A DNA stretch of 64,000 bases from Mucilaginibacter sp. cycad4 (lineage in GTDB: Bacteria > Bacteroidota > Bacteroidia > Sphingobacteriales > Sphingobacteriaceae). Positions 52,012 to 60,215 of this stretch are shown one piece after another. The stretch covers positions 1,116,001-1,180,000 of the forward strand of contig NZ_CP139559.1 in assembly GCF_034263275.1 (NCBI RefSeq), in the 5' to 3' direction. The notes under the pieces are model-generated. The model did no database searches. It worked only from the letters and a program-made list of their open reading frames with translations, and was not told where the DNA came from. A program made the translations under genes and the position numbers. The stretch's first letter is position 1. Every line of letters starts with the position of its first letter.

Positions 52012-53625
52012 TCACTTCGAAGCGTTTTTCAAAACGTAGAAAAGCGGCTCTTTGACGTTATAGCGGAAAGGCCCAAAATCGAAGAAGGCATTCCCGATCA
52101 GCAGGTCGGGCTTTTCGTCTCCATTTAGATCACCGGCATCAAGAGTTACTGCGCGTTCAAACTTGGTATGGGCAGGAAAAGCATACGGTACAAAGTTTAA
52201 GTTGCCGGTGTTCTTTAGATATACAAAGCCCTCTTCCGGCTGCTTTGCATCGGTAAAAAGGCTGATCGTTGCAAGATCGATATTTCCGTCACCATCAAAA
52301 TCTTTGGCAATAGCTTTATAGCAGCCGTTTATGGGGTAAAAATATTGCTGTTTATAATTGCCTTTTCCGTCGTTTAAAGAAATATAAACACCATGGTATG
52401 GTTTTAATACCAGCGTTGCGTTTCCGTTATCGCCGCAGGTGTAAACCAGGTCTTTATAGCCATCATGGTTCATGTCAACCATCTCAAAGAAGGATGACCC
52501 GTAAATTGGCGGGAACCTTAAAATTTCCTTTGAATCAAATCTGCCGCCCCCCTTGTTTTCAAAATGAAAAATCCCTTCTTCTCCCTGTGCAAAAAGTACA
52601 TACAAGCCGGGTAGCTTCTTATCCTGATAATCAATATATGCTTTGATAGCTCCGGGTAAATTACTTATTACGTGCCTTGTAAAGGCGCCGTTGCCCAAAT
52701 TTTCCATCCAGCAAAGCTCTCCTGTTATACTTCCAAACTCACAAATAACATAGTCGGTTTTGTTATCGCCATTCATATCGGCTGCCAATATTTGAACAGG
52801 GCGGCCAAGCTTATTGAAAACAGGTTGAGATGCTAATTGCATTTTACCTGTAGCTGTAATTGTAAGCGAAGTGATAGCACCCAGTTTATCACTGTTGGCC
52901 CCCAGTTCGTTACCTATGGTACAGATCATGGCATTGCCATGATCAAAAAGTATATCCACCACAGGGCCTGTTGTAGATACTGAATCGATGATGTTTAATT
53001 GGGCTGATAAAAGATAAAGCTTTTTTGCCGGTCCGTTAGCAACAAAGAGCCGGGCGGGTTTAACACTATTGTCAATTTTTACATAACAGCCTAATACCTG
53101 TTTACCGTCAAATGATGGCGGTGGTTTTACGATGGTAAAAAATGGAAGCTCCTTTTTAATAGCCAAAGGCCTGTTTTGAGGGGGTAATGCTATAGGGGCC
53201 GTGTTCATGTAGTAATCAATGATATCCTGCCATTGCTCCTCATTTAATACAGGCTTGTCCGGTACTATCAAATCGTCGCCTTTAATGGTTCCTACATATG
53301 ATTCGCCCCGGTGAGCTTTAATACCCATACGTAAACCCATTTGCGGAAATACATTTTTCCACTTAAACCTGTTAAGCAGGGCCGGTTCGGGCAGCATATG
53401 ACACGAGCGGCAGTATTGTTGTGATAAGATCTTTCCCCTGGCAATGCTTTGAAGGGTTGCCATCGGGTAATCGGTACGTAGATCAGTACCGGCATTATCC
53501 TGTTTGTTTTCAGAGATATGCCATATTGAATAAACTACCAAAACGGTTATGACCAAAACAATCGAACCAACAATTACAACTTTACGATTTTTTGCCGGGT
53601 GATGACTATCAGGTTTATTATTCAT
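52012..53625 (-). CDS. Membrane-anchored cytochrome c with FG-GAP/VCBS propeller
   Basis: A 537-residue protein with one N-terminal membrane helix (VVIVGSIVLVITVLVVYSIW). A single-heme cytochrome c-type domain follows (QQYCRSCHMLP, CxxCH, about residue 75; NEEQWQDIIDYYMNTAP). Residues about 150-530 carry FG-GAP/VCBS-like repeats with calcium-type DxNxDGxxD loops (DMNGDNKTDYV, DMNHDGYKDLV, DFDGDGNIDLA, DLNGDEKPDLL). It lies downstream of a SusCD pair but behind a terminator. A redox or surface-binding role near PUL 2 is possible; the heme partner is unknown. Confidence 0.85.
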   Translation of the reverse strand: MNNKPDSHHPAKNRKVVIVGSIVLVITVLVVYSIWHISENKQDNAGTDLRTDYPMATLQSIARGKILSQQYCRSCHMLPEPALLNRFKWKNVFPQMGLRMGIKAHRGESYVGTIKGDDLIVPDKPVLNEEQWQDIIDYYMNTAPIALPPQNRPLAIKKELPFFTIVKPPPSFDGKQVLGCYVKIDNSVKPARLFVANGPAKKLYLLSAQLNIIDSVSTTGPVVDILFDHGNAMICTIGNELGANSDKLGAITSLTITATGKMQLASQPVFNKLGRPVQILAADMNGDNKTDYVICEFGSITGELCWMENLGNGAFTRHVISNLPGAIKAYIDYQDKKLPGLYVLFAQGEEGIFHFENKGGGRFDSKEILRFPPIYGSSFFEMVDMNHDGYKDLVYTCGDNGNATLVLKPYHGVYISLNDGKGNYKQQYFYPINGCYKAIAKDFDGDGNIDLATISLFTDAKQPEEGFVYLKNTGNLNFVPYAFPAHTKFERAVTLDAGDLNGDEKPDLLIGNAFFDFGPFRYNVKEPLFYVLKNASK

Positions 53626-53720
53626 GAATATTTTAGAAGGCGGTTAATATACAAAAGCTAAAAGCAGAATGCACAAAGCTTAAAGCTAAAAAATATAAAT
53701 CGGTGAGGGTTGTCTTTAAA

Positions 53721-53755
53721 TACATAACCCCGGGGCATTTGCCCGGGGTTATGTA
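53721..53755 (-). terminator. Terminator after susD of PUL 2
   Basis: A perfect 14-bp stem, TACATAACCCCGGG (53721-53734) with CCCGGGGTTATGTA (53742-53755), closes a 7-base loop, 19 bases past the susD stop. It separates the cytochrome/FG-GAP gene from susCD. The T-run on the minus strand is weak. Confidence 0.75.
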
Positions 53756-53774
53756 AAATCAAGGTATTAATCTT

Positions 53775-55463
53775 TTAGTATCCTGGGTTTTGTACCAGTT
53801 TTTTATTCTTGTCAATTTCCGCTTGCGGAATTGGCATCCAGTTTTGCCGCTCGAAGAAGGTATTGGTAAATATCTTAACCGGGGTATACGTTAGCCCTGA
53901 CCCGCCGGCTTCGATCTTCATGCCATATTCCGGCGTGGTGAGCACACCGTTGGTACCCGTTGTTATCAGCCATCTGCGGATATCAAACCATCGCTTATCC
54001 TCAAAAGCCAGCTCAATGCGCCGTTCGCGACGAATATATACACGCATTTGATCCTTGGTTAAGCCGGCTTTTACAGCAGGCAATGCTGATCTCGCTCTTA
54101 CTTTATTAACCGCGTCATAAACCGATGCATCCGGTCCAACCGCTTCATTTTGCGCTTCTGCATAACTTAGCAATACTTCCGCATAGCGGAAAATAATGTA
54201 ATTGGCAAAGCTTGGCGCCAGGTTGATACTGGTTTGCCCGGTAATGCTTTCATCAAGTGTTTTACGGGCGTAATAGCCGGTATTGGTAATATCGCTTGAA
54301 GAGCCAAGATCTATCTGGTTACTGCCGCCTATGCGCGTTTTTATTACATCTCCCTGCCATGCTGCACCATCGTATAATATAGATTGATAAAAACGCTGCT
54401 CACGATGTGTGTAAGGGGCTTGAGGATTATAGCCCGAAGCCGCATCTGTTATAGGCAAACCATTATCCATCGAGTAATCATCAATCAGGCCCTGTGTTGG
54501 AGCAAGGTTTCCCCATGACTGCTGAACACCGTTTACATAAACGGGGCCCAGGTAACCTTCCCGGTGACTGCCCTTTGCAGGTCCGGTTGCATAACCCCGG
54601 GCAAAAATGGTTTCAACATTCCAGTTATTTGCAGATAGAAACTGATCGGCATAAGAAGTAGCCGAAGTGTTGAACAGGCTATAAGTACCCATATCCATCA
54701 CCGATTTGTTGGTAGCCGCTGCTTTACTCCATTTTCCTGCGTCATTGGCCGTGTTTACCAGCGGGCTGGCAGCAAAAAGCTCTACCCAGCCCTTAAGTGT
54801 TAATGCGGCGCCTTTTGTGGCCCTTCCGGTTTCTGATGCTTTTGCAGGCAATACTGCTGCCGCGGCGTCGCAATCGGCCTCGATGAAGGCGACGGTTTCA
54901 TCAATGGTACCCCTGGCGGTAAAAATGTCGGTTCCATTTCGGTTATCAAGCGGTACGGTAATAATAGGAACCCCTCCATAAGCTGTGAACAAGAGGGAGT
55001 AGAAATAAGCCCTTAAATAGGTAACTTCTGCAACACGTTGCTTATACCAATCGGCGGTATATTTATCTTTGTTCGCTGCAGCTACTTGTAGAAAAATATT
55101 ACATTTTCGTATTTTGGTGTAGTTTCCTTCCCATGACCACATACTGCCGGGGCCGGTAGGTACATTACTTGGCCCAATTGAACCTGCCCTAACAGTAGCT
55201 TGCCCGTTTTCCCAGGCTGCCCCGCAAAAACTATTGTCGGCATATTGCTCTGTTAGTTGATAATCATTATTGACATCTGGCAATTGATTGTAAATGTCAT
55301 TCACAAAAAGGTCTGCATTACTTTGCGAGCTGAATGCAGCTATATCACTTAGAGATGATTTATTAGTAACATCTAAAGAAGAATCTTTTTTACAACTATT
55401 AATACTTACAACAAGCAAAGCAAGTAAAAAAAGCTCTCGGTATTTTATAAAAATCTGTTTCAT
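53775..55463 (-). CDS. SusD/RagB-type glycan-binding lipoprotein (PUL 2)
   Basis: A 562-residue surface lipoprotein (MKQIFIKYRELFLLALLVVS then INSCKK, Cys24) that partners the SusC gene 17 bases upstream. Typical SusD elements are NKSSLSDIAAFSSQSNADLF, the middle TYLRAYFYSLLFTAYGGVPI and the C-terminal RERRIELAFEDKRWFDIRRW, ending IPQAEIDKNKKLVQNPGY. With a GH16 enzyme in the locus, beta-1,3/1,4-glucan (laminarin-type) is the likely ligand. Confidence 0.95.
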   Translation of the reverse strand: MKQIFIKYRELFLLALLVVSINSCKKDSSLDVTNKSSLSDIAAFSSQSNADLFVNDIYNQLPDVNNDYQLTEQYADNSFCGAAWENGQATVRAGSIGPSNVPTGPGSMWSWEGNYTKIRKCNIFLQVAAANKDKYTADWYKQRVAEVTYLRAYFYSLLFTAYGGVPIITVPLDNRNGTDIFTARGTIDETVAFIEADCDAAAAVLPAKASETGRATKGAALTLKGWVELFAASPLVNTANDAGKWSKAAATNKSVMDMGTYSLFNTSATSYADQFLSANNWNVETIFARGYATGPAKGSHREGYLGPVYVNGVQQSWGNLAPTQGLIDDYSMDNGLPITDAASGYNPQAPYTHREQRFYQSILYDGAAWQGDVIKTRIGGSNQIDLGSSSDITNTGYYARKTLDESITGQTSINLAPSFANYIIFRYAEVLLSYAEAQNEAVGPDASVYDAVNKVRARSALPAVKAGLTKDQMRVYIRRERRIELAFEDKRWFDIRRWLITTGTNGVLTTPEYGMKIEAGGSGLTYTPVKIFTNTFFERQNWMPIPQAEIDKNKKLVQNPGY

Positions 55464-55480
55464 CGCTTTCTTATTTTTAG

Positions 55481-58400
55481 TTAAAATGTGGCATTTAAAC
55501 CTAATGAAAATACACGCTGCTGATAGTAATTGGTGTTGCCTCCGCTGTTTTCGGGATCAATGATCTCTTTTACGTGCGGCAGAGAGTTAATTACGTTTTG
55601 GCCGGCTACATAGATCCTGATAGATTGGACCTTGTTTTTCAATAGTTTGTTTGACAGGGTGTAACCAAGTTCAAAGCTTTTTAACCGGATATAAGAATCA
55701 TTTCTGACGAACCAGGACGAGGTTTGGGTGTTATTTGATGTTGGTGTACCGGTAACCCTTGGATATAAAGCGTTAGGGGTAGAAGGAGTCCAATGATCGT
55801 CATATACCAGTTGAGAAGCCGAACCGGATGCATTGAAAGGGAAAGCAAAGTAGTTACTGATAACAATGTTACTGTTTCCAGAACCCTGGAACAAAACATC
55901 CAGATCGAAGTTTTTGAACGTTAGTCTTGGCTCTAAACCATAAATGATTTCCGGTGTATTGGGGTGTCCTATTACTGTTTGGTCATTAGCATCAATCTTG
56001 CCATCTGGTTTTCCATCCGGGCCGCTTAAGTCGGCATATTGAATATCCCCCGCCTTAACTAGCCCAAAGGATGGTACAGGTATTCCTGCTTTTAGGGATC
56101 CATCAGCGTTAAAATCTGTTGTTTTAAAGTACCCTAAGGCCTCGTACCCAAATATGGTGTTTAGTGGACGGCCGGTTGTTCTCCTGTTTGGATTATTAGC
56201 TGTAGCGCTTGTTTCGTAAGTTTGTAATAATTTATTCCTGGCAAAAGTGAAGGTACCGGTAACATCTAACCTCAGCTCTTTTGAGAAGCTATGAGAGCTT
56301 TGCAATGTCAGATCAATACCATGGTTGCTCATGATTCCTCCATTTACCAGGCCGACGGCTAATCCATATTCTCCTGGCAGCGTGTTTCCGATACTTACAA
56401 GCATATTAGCCCTTTTTTCATAAAAATAATCAGCTTCAATGCTTAACAGGCCTTTCCACAATGTTGCTTCAAATCCAATGTCTGTTTTTGTTGCTTTTTC
56501 CCAGGTAATGTTTGGATTGCCCTGCAATTTTTCAAAGATACCCTGGGTAGCGCTACCATTGAGAACAGCAGAGTTTGCATAAGGGTTATAAGGGCTTTGA
56601 AACTGGTAAGTTTGAATAGTGCCGCCTATTGTTGGATAAGCCCCTGATTTTCCCCAGGAAGCCCTGAGTTTTAAGTTATCAAGCCATAAGATATTGTCCT
56701 TGATAAATTTTTCTTCAGACAAGCGCCAGCCCGCAGAAAAAGCCGGGAAAAAGCCGTATCGATGACCAGGAGCAAATAAATAACTTCCATCATACCTGCC
56801 AGTAGCTTCGAGCAGGTATTTTTTATCATAAGAATAACCGACCCTGTAAACATAACCAATTTGTTTTTGCCCGGAGGAGTTCCCAAAGTTGGTTGCATCC
56901 GCGGCAGCCGGGCCGCCAAAATCCAATTCATCAAGATCAAGGTTGTAGTTATATTTGGTAGCTCCAAATTTTTGATATTTTACGCGCCGACTTTCAAACA
57001 CTCCTAAAGCCGTAATATCGCTTTTACCAAATGAACCTGCATACGATAACAAGCCCTGAATGGTCAATGTGTGGTTTTGGCTGTAATTTTCGCTAAAGGT
57101 TGCTTTTGAATTTCCCTGGATCCCTTGTTTGTAGGTGTAGGGGGTAGTAGTAACGTCAACATTATAGAAAGGTATAGGAGTAGTATAAATACGCTGGAAC
57201 GAAGTTTGGTTTCCTGTGAATAAAGGATCCGGCCCGTTATCATAGCTGATCACGCCCTTCAAGCTTAAACCTTTGATTGGAAGCTTCTGGTCAATTGTAA
57301 ACTGCGACAACACGGCCGTATTTTCATTGAATTGATAACCGCTATGGTAAATTTCGCCGATAAGCGATTGCCCGATGTAGCCAGACCATAATCCGTTACT
57401 GTAGTAAATTGGAGTTGTTGGTGCTTGGCGCTGAGCCTGCCCAATAATTGTAGCCGCGTTTTGTGACGGAAAGTGCTGATCTTCCACATAGCTGTTAACA
57501 GACAATGACACCGTGGTAGTTTTGGTGGCGTTTGCCGTTAAGTTTAACGAGCCGTTATATTTATTAAGATAGGTTGGATCCCACATACCAGCTTGGTGTG
57601 TATATCCTAATGCTGCAAAATATTTGATATCCTCGGTGCCGCCGGACAGGGTAACGTTATGATAGGTGATAGGACGGTTTCTCTGGATAATTTGCTGCAA
57701 AGGATGACCATCCGGGTGACCATCAGGGTCTGAATGATCTTTGAATTTTTGAATATCATCTGCTGTGTATGCTGGTGGCTGACCATCATTGGCATTGGCC
57801 TCATTACGCAGCAATGCATACTCATACGAGCCTACAAATGTTGGCACCTTGGTTGGGTTCTGGATACCATAGTATCCGTTATAAGTTAAAGTGGGTTTGC
57901 CCGATTTGCCTTTTTTGGTGGTAACCAATATTACACCATTTGCACCGGCCACCCCATAAGGGGCAACCGCGGCTGCATCTTTTAGTACCGAAATATTTTC
58001 GACGGTGTTCGGGTCAAGGCGACTGAAGTCACGCGGAACACCATCCACAATAAGTAGAGGGGAACTTCCACCTATAGATCCGATACCTCTTATCAGTATG
58101 TTTGAACCGTCATAACCAGGTTCGCCGCTTCCCTGGGTTATAATTAAACCAGAGGCACGGCCAACCAGGCTATTAGTTAAGTTAACAACCGGTTTTTTTG
58201 CAATTTCGGTGGTTTGAATTGTGGATACGGCTGCGGTTGAGGATGTTTTCTTTTGAGTACCGTAACCTACAACGATAACTTCATTTAGATTTTTTGCGTT
58301 CACCTGCAACCGGATGGTTACTGAAGTTTGTCCGTTTAAAGGAAACTCGGCCTGTTCATAACCTATGTAACTAACTATCAGTACAGCGTTGGGGTCAGCA

Positions 58401-58678
58401 TTAAGCGTGAAGCTACCGTTTACGTCGGTTACAGCACCTACAGAGGTTCCTTTAATCTTTACAGACGCGCCAATAATGGTTTCGCCTGTGGTTTTGTCGA
58501 TCACCTTTCCCTTAATTGGTCCGGCAGCGGCATATCGCGAAGAGCTTATTTTACTAATCGATTTAAAGGTAGTTGCCGCATAGCTGCTTGTTTGAATAAC
58601 TAACAGCAGGATCAGTGATAAAGCTACTGATCGGGATATTTTTCTCAAAAATATTTTATCGGGTAAAAAATATTGCAT
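55481..58678 (-). CDS. SusC/RagA-type TonB-dependent receptor without STN domain (PUL 2)
   Basis: A 1065-residue outer-membrane oligosaccharide importer. After the signal (about residues 1-34), a carboxypeptidase-D-like domain (GKVIDKTTGETIIGASVKIK, about 54-130) is followed directly by the TonB plug (NEVIVVGYGTQKKTSSTAAV, later GGSSPLLIVDGVPRDFSRL). The barrel ends FSLGLNATF. It lacks the STN domain seen in the PUL 1 receptor, which fits control by the hybrid two-component protein. A long upstream region (58679-59193) contains a GGGG-rich repeat shared with the GH16 promoter. Confidence 0.95.
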   Translation of the reverse strand: MQYFLPDKIFLRKISRSVALSLILLLVIQTSSYAATTFKSISKISSSRYAAAGPIKGKVIDKTTGETIIGASVKIKGTSVGAVTDVNGSFTLNADPNAVLIVSYIGYEQAEFPLNGQTSVTIRLQVNAKNLNEVIVVGYGTQKKTSSTAAVSTIQTTEIAKKPVVNLTNSLVGRASGLIITQGSGEPGYDGSNILIRGIGSIGGSSPLLIVDGVPRDFSRLDPNTVENISVLKDAAAVAPYGVAGANGVILVTTKKGKSGKPTLTYNGYYGIQNPTKVPTFVGSYEYALLRNEANANDGQPPAYTADDIQKFKDHSDPDGHPDGHPLQQIIQRNRPITYHNVTLSGGTEDIKYFAALGYTHQAGMWDPTYLNKYNGSLNLTANATKTTTVSLSVNSYVEDQHFPSQNAATIIGQAQRQAPTTPIYYSNGLWSGYIGQSLIGEIYHSGYQFNENTAVLSQFTIDQKLPIKGLSLKGVISYDNGPDPLFTGNQTSFQRIYTTPIPFYNVDVTTTPYTYKQGIQGNSKATFSENYSQNHTLTIQGLLSYAGSFGKSDITALGVFESRRVKYQKFGATKYNYNLDLDELDFGGPAAADATNFGNSSGQKQIGYVYRVGYSYDKKYLLEATGRYDGSYLFAPGHRYGFFPAFSAGWRLSEEKFIKDNILWLDNLKLRASWGKSGAYPTIGGTIQTYQFQSPYNPYANSAVLNGSATQGIFEKLQGNPNITWEKATKTDIGFEATLWKGLLSIEADYFYEKRANMLVSIGNTLPGEYGLAVGLVNGGIMSNHGIDLTLQSSHSFSKELRLDVTGTFTFARNKLLQTYETSATANNPNRRTTGRPLNTIFGYEALGYFKTTDFNADGSLKAGIPVPSFGLVKAGDIQYADLSGPDGKPDGKIDANDQTVIGHPNTPEIIYGLEPRLTFKNFDLDVLFQGSGNSNIVISNYFAFPFNASGSASQLVYDDHWTPSTPNALYPRVTGTPTSNNTQTSSWFVRNDSYIRLKSFELGYTLSNKLLKNKVQSIRIYVAGQNVINSLPHVKEIIDPENSGGNTNYYQQRVFSLGLNATF

Positions 58679-59193
58679 AATTGAATTTGATTAAAAATTA
58701 AAACTTGGGCATTAGTTAATGCATCCGGATCTTTGTCCGTTTTTCTTTTTTATCTCTTTTTATCTTTCCATTATTTTTTATTTAGGTTGTTAATCAGTTA
58801 ATAGATGCGGGTGGTAAATAAGTGTTAAAGTAACAGTTTAAATTCGGGACAAAATTCAGGCAGCGAACTCAAAGAACGACAGTTGCTCCTGGCCTAAACC
58901 AGATATTAATAATCATAGTCACCTAAGAAGCTATAATTATTAAAAAGTCCGGGAAGCAGCTTTAAAAAATAAAAAAGTCAGTATAATTAGGTCTTTATAA
59001 TGTTTACAGTGGTTTTGTCAACCGCTGATTGGTTACCCAATTAACCTTTATTTTTTCAGAAAAAAAGGGGGCAAAGCTGTAAAAAAGGGGGGATAATCTA
59101 TAAAATCGCATCGTATTGGCATAAAATCATGCTTAAATCATTTCTTTCCTTTGAAATAATTTAGATGTAGTGGTTTTTATTGTTCCCTGGGCT
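58679..59193 (-). promoter_or_regulatory. Upstream region of susC of PUL 2
   Basis: A 515-base AT-rich gap between susC and the GH16 gene, both on the minus strand. It has no gene that I can support. It must contain the susC promoter; the clearest element is the GGGG motif at 59061-59094. The length suggests a long untranslated leader (about 380 bases from that motif). Confidence 0.5.
59061..59094 (-). promoter_or_regulatory. Probable regulator site upstream of susC (PUL 2)
   Basis: Minus strand: CCCCCC-TTTTTTACAGCTTTG-CCCCC. Two C runs about 20 bases apart flank a CTTTG core. The same layout occurs before GH16 (60104-60137); aligned on the shared CAAA, both C-run positions coincide. Two direct half-sites two helical turns apart fit an AraC-type DNA-binding domain such as that of the hybrid regulator. 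Confidence 0.55.
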
Positions 59194-60027
59194 TTATTTC
59201 TTTTGGTATACCCGTACGTAATCAACTTCAAAACGTTTGGGGAATTTTGTGGCGGATGGGGCACCGCCGTTATCACCACCTATTGCAAGGTTAAGCAATA
59301 TATAATGAGGCTGCATAAACGGGTTAAATTGAGTGCCGTCCTGGTTAACAAGATTTTTTAGCTCGACACGATTGAGCAGGCTATCATCTACATATAAACT
59401 TATAGCTGTGGCATCCCAATCCATGCGCCAGGTATGAAATTTCTTACTCCAGTTGGCTTTGAAAGTATTGATGGCTTTGGTGTTACTATACCATTTGGCT
59501 GTATGCGGAACCTCCGTACCGCAGGCAATATTAGCCAAAAGCTTATTCTGGTAATATTCCATAATATCAATTTCTCCGTTCGATGGCCATGGCTTTTCTA
59601 TACCTAAGGTCCAAAAAGCGGGCCATAGGCCTGCGTCGGTACTTATCCGGCCCCGCATAATGAACCTTCCGTATTGGAAGCTACGTTTGCCCCTGGTATT
59701 AATACTTGATGATGTATAATTTATAAATTGTCTTTTCTGTTTCCAGTTGGTGCTGTTAGGCGCGTAGCCCGGATTTGTTAGGTGTACCCTCTGTGCCTCA
59801 ATTATCAATTTGCCGTGGCGGCAAATTGCGTTTTGTTCCTGGTACCATTGATCTTCATTATTTCGCACAAATCCGGATTCAAACACCCAGTTATCCGGAT
59901 CGGGAGAGCCGTATTTATTAAACTCATCTGCCCAAACCAATTTATAGCCTCCCACCGTATCCTGTTGACATTTACCCGCAACCGGAATAGCGATAAGCAG
60001 TATGGCTGTAATTATCTTAGTAATCAT
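59194..60027 (-). CDS. GH16 family beta-glucanase (laminarinase-like)
   Basis: A 277-residue exported endo-acting glycosidase with signal MITKIITAILLIAIPVAGKC; the Cys and following residues could also form a lipoprotein site. The catalytic signature is GEIDIMEY with Glu152 (nucleophile), Asp154 and Glu157 (acid/base), in the laminarinase-type spacing E-x-D-x-x-E. WPAFWTLG precedes it. No additional binding module is present. It sits between the hybrid regulator and susC on the same strand, and has its own GGGG-type site at 60104-60137. Expected to cut beta-1,3- or mixed-linkage glucan. Confidence 0.93.
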   Translation of the reverse strand: MITKIITAILLIAIPVAGKCQQDTVGGYKLVWADEFNKYGSPDPDNWVFESGFVRNNEDQWYQEQNAICRHGKLIIEAQRVHLTNPGYAPNSTNWKQKRQFINYTSSSINTRGKRSFQYGRFIMRGRISTDAGLWPAFWTLGIEKPWPSNGEIDIMEYYQNKLLANIACGTEVPHTAKWYSNTKAINTFKANWSKKFHTWRMDWDATAISLYVDDSLLNRVELKNLVNQDGTQFNPFMQPHYILLNLAIGGDNGGAPSATKFPKRFEVDYVRVYQKK

Positions 60028-60103
60028 AACAATAGAATAATTAATAAATTTTAAATGATCTTATTGATTTCACCCAAAACAAAGTAAGCCATAGTTTAAA
60101 AGG

Positions 60104-60137
60104 CAAAGGAGGGGCAAAACTATAAATTAAAGGGGTT
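60104..60137 (-). promoter_or_regulatory. Probable regulator site upstream of GH16
   Basis: Minus strand: CCCCTTTAATTTATAG then TTTTGCCCCTCCTTTG. It mirrors 59061-59094. TAGTTTTG (60122-60115) inside it matches the TAnnTTTG -7 box, so the motif may overlap or include the promoter. It lies 77-110 bases before the start codon. Confidence 0.55.
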
Positions 60138-60215
60138 GAAATTGTTTTCTGCTGCTTTTTATGAAAAGCAATATACTCCCTGATATTTCCTCCACTAATT
60201 TCGAGTTATTGATAT

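Noticed and set aside
60154..60169. Small hairpin GCTTTT-TATG-AAAAGC after the hybrid regulator as a terminator
   Set aside because: The stem is only 6 bp of mainly A-T pairs with no T-run after it; it is too weak to call.
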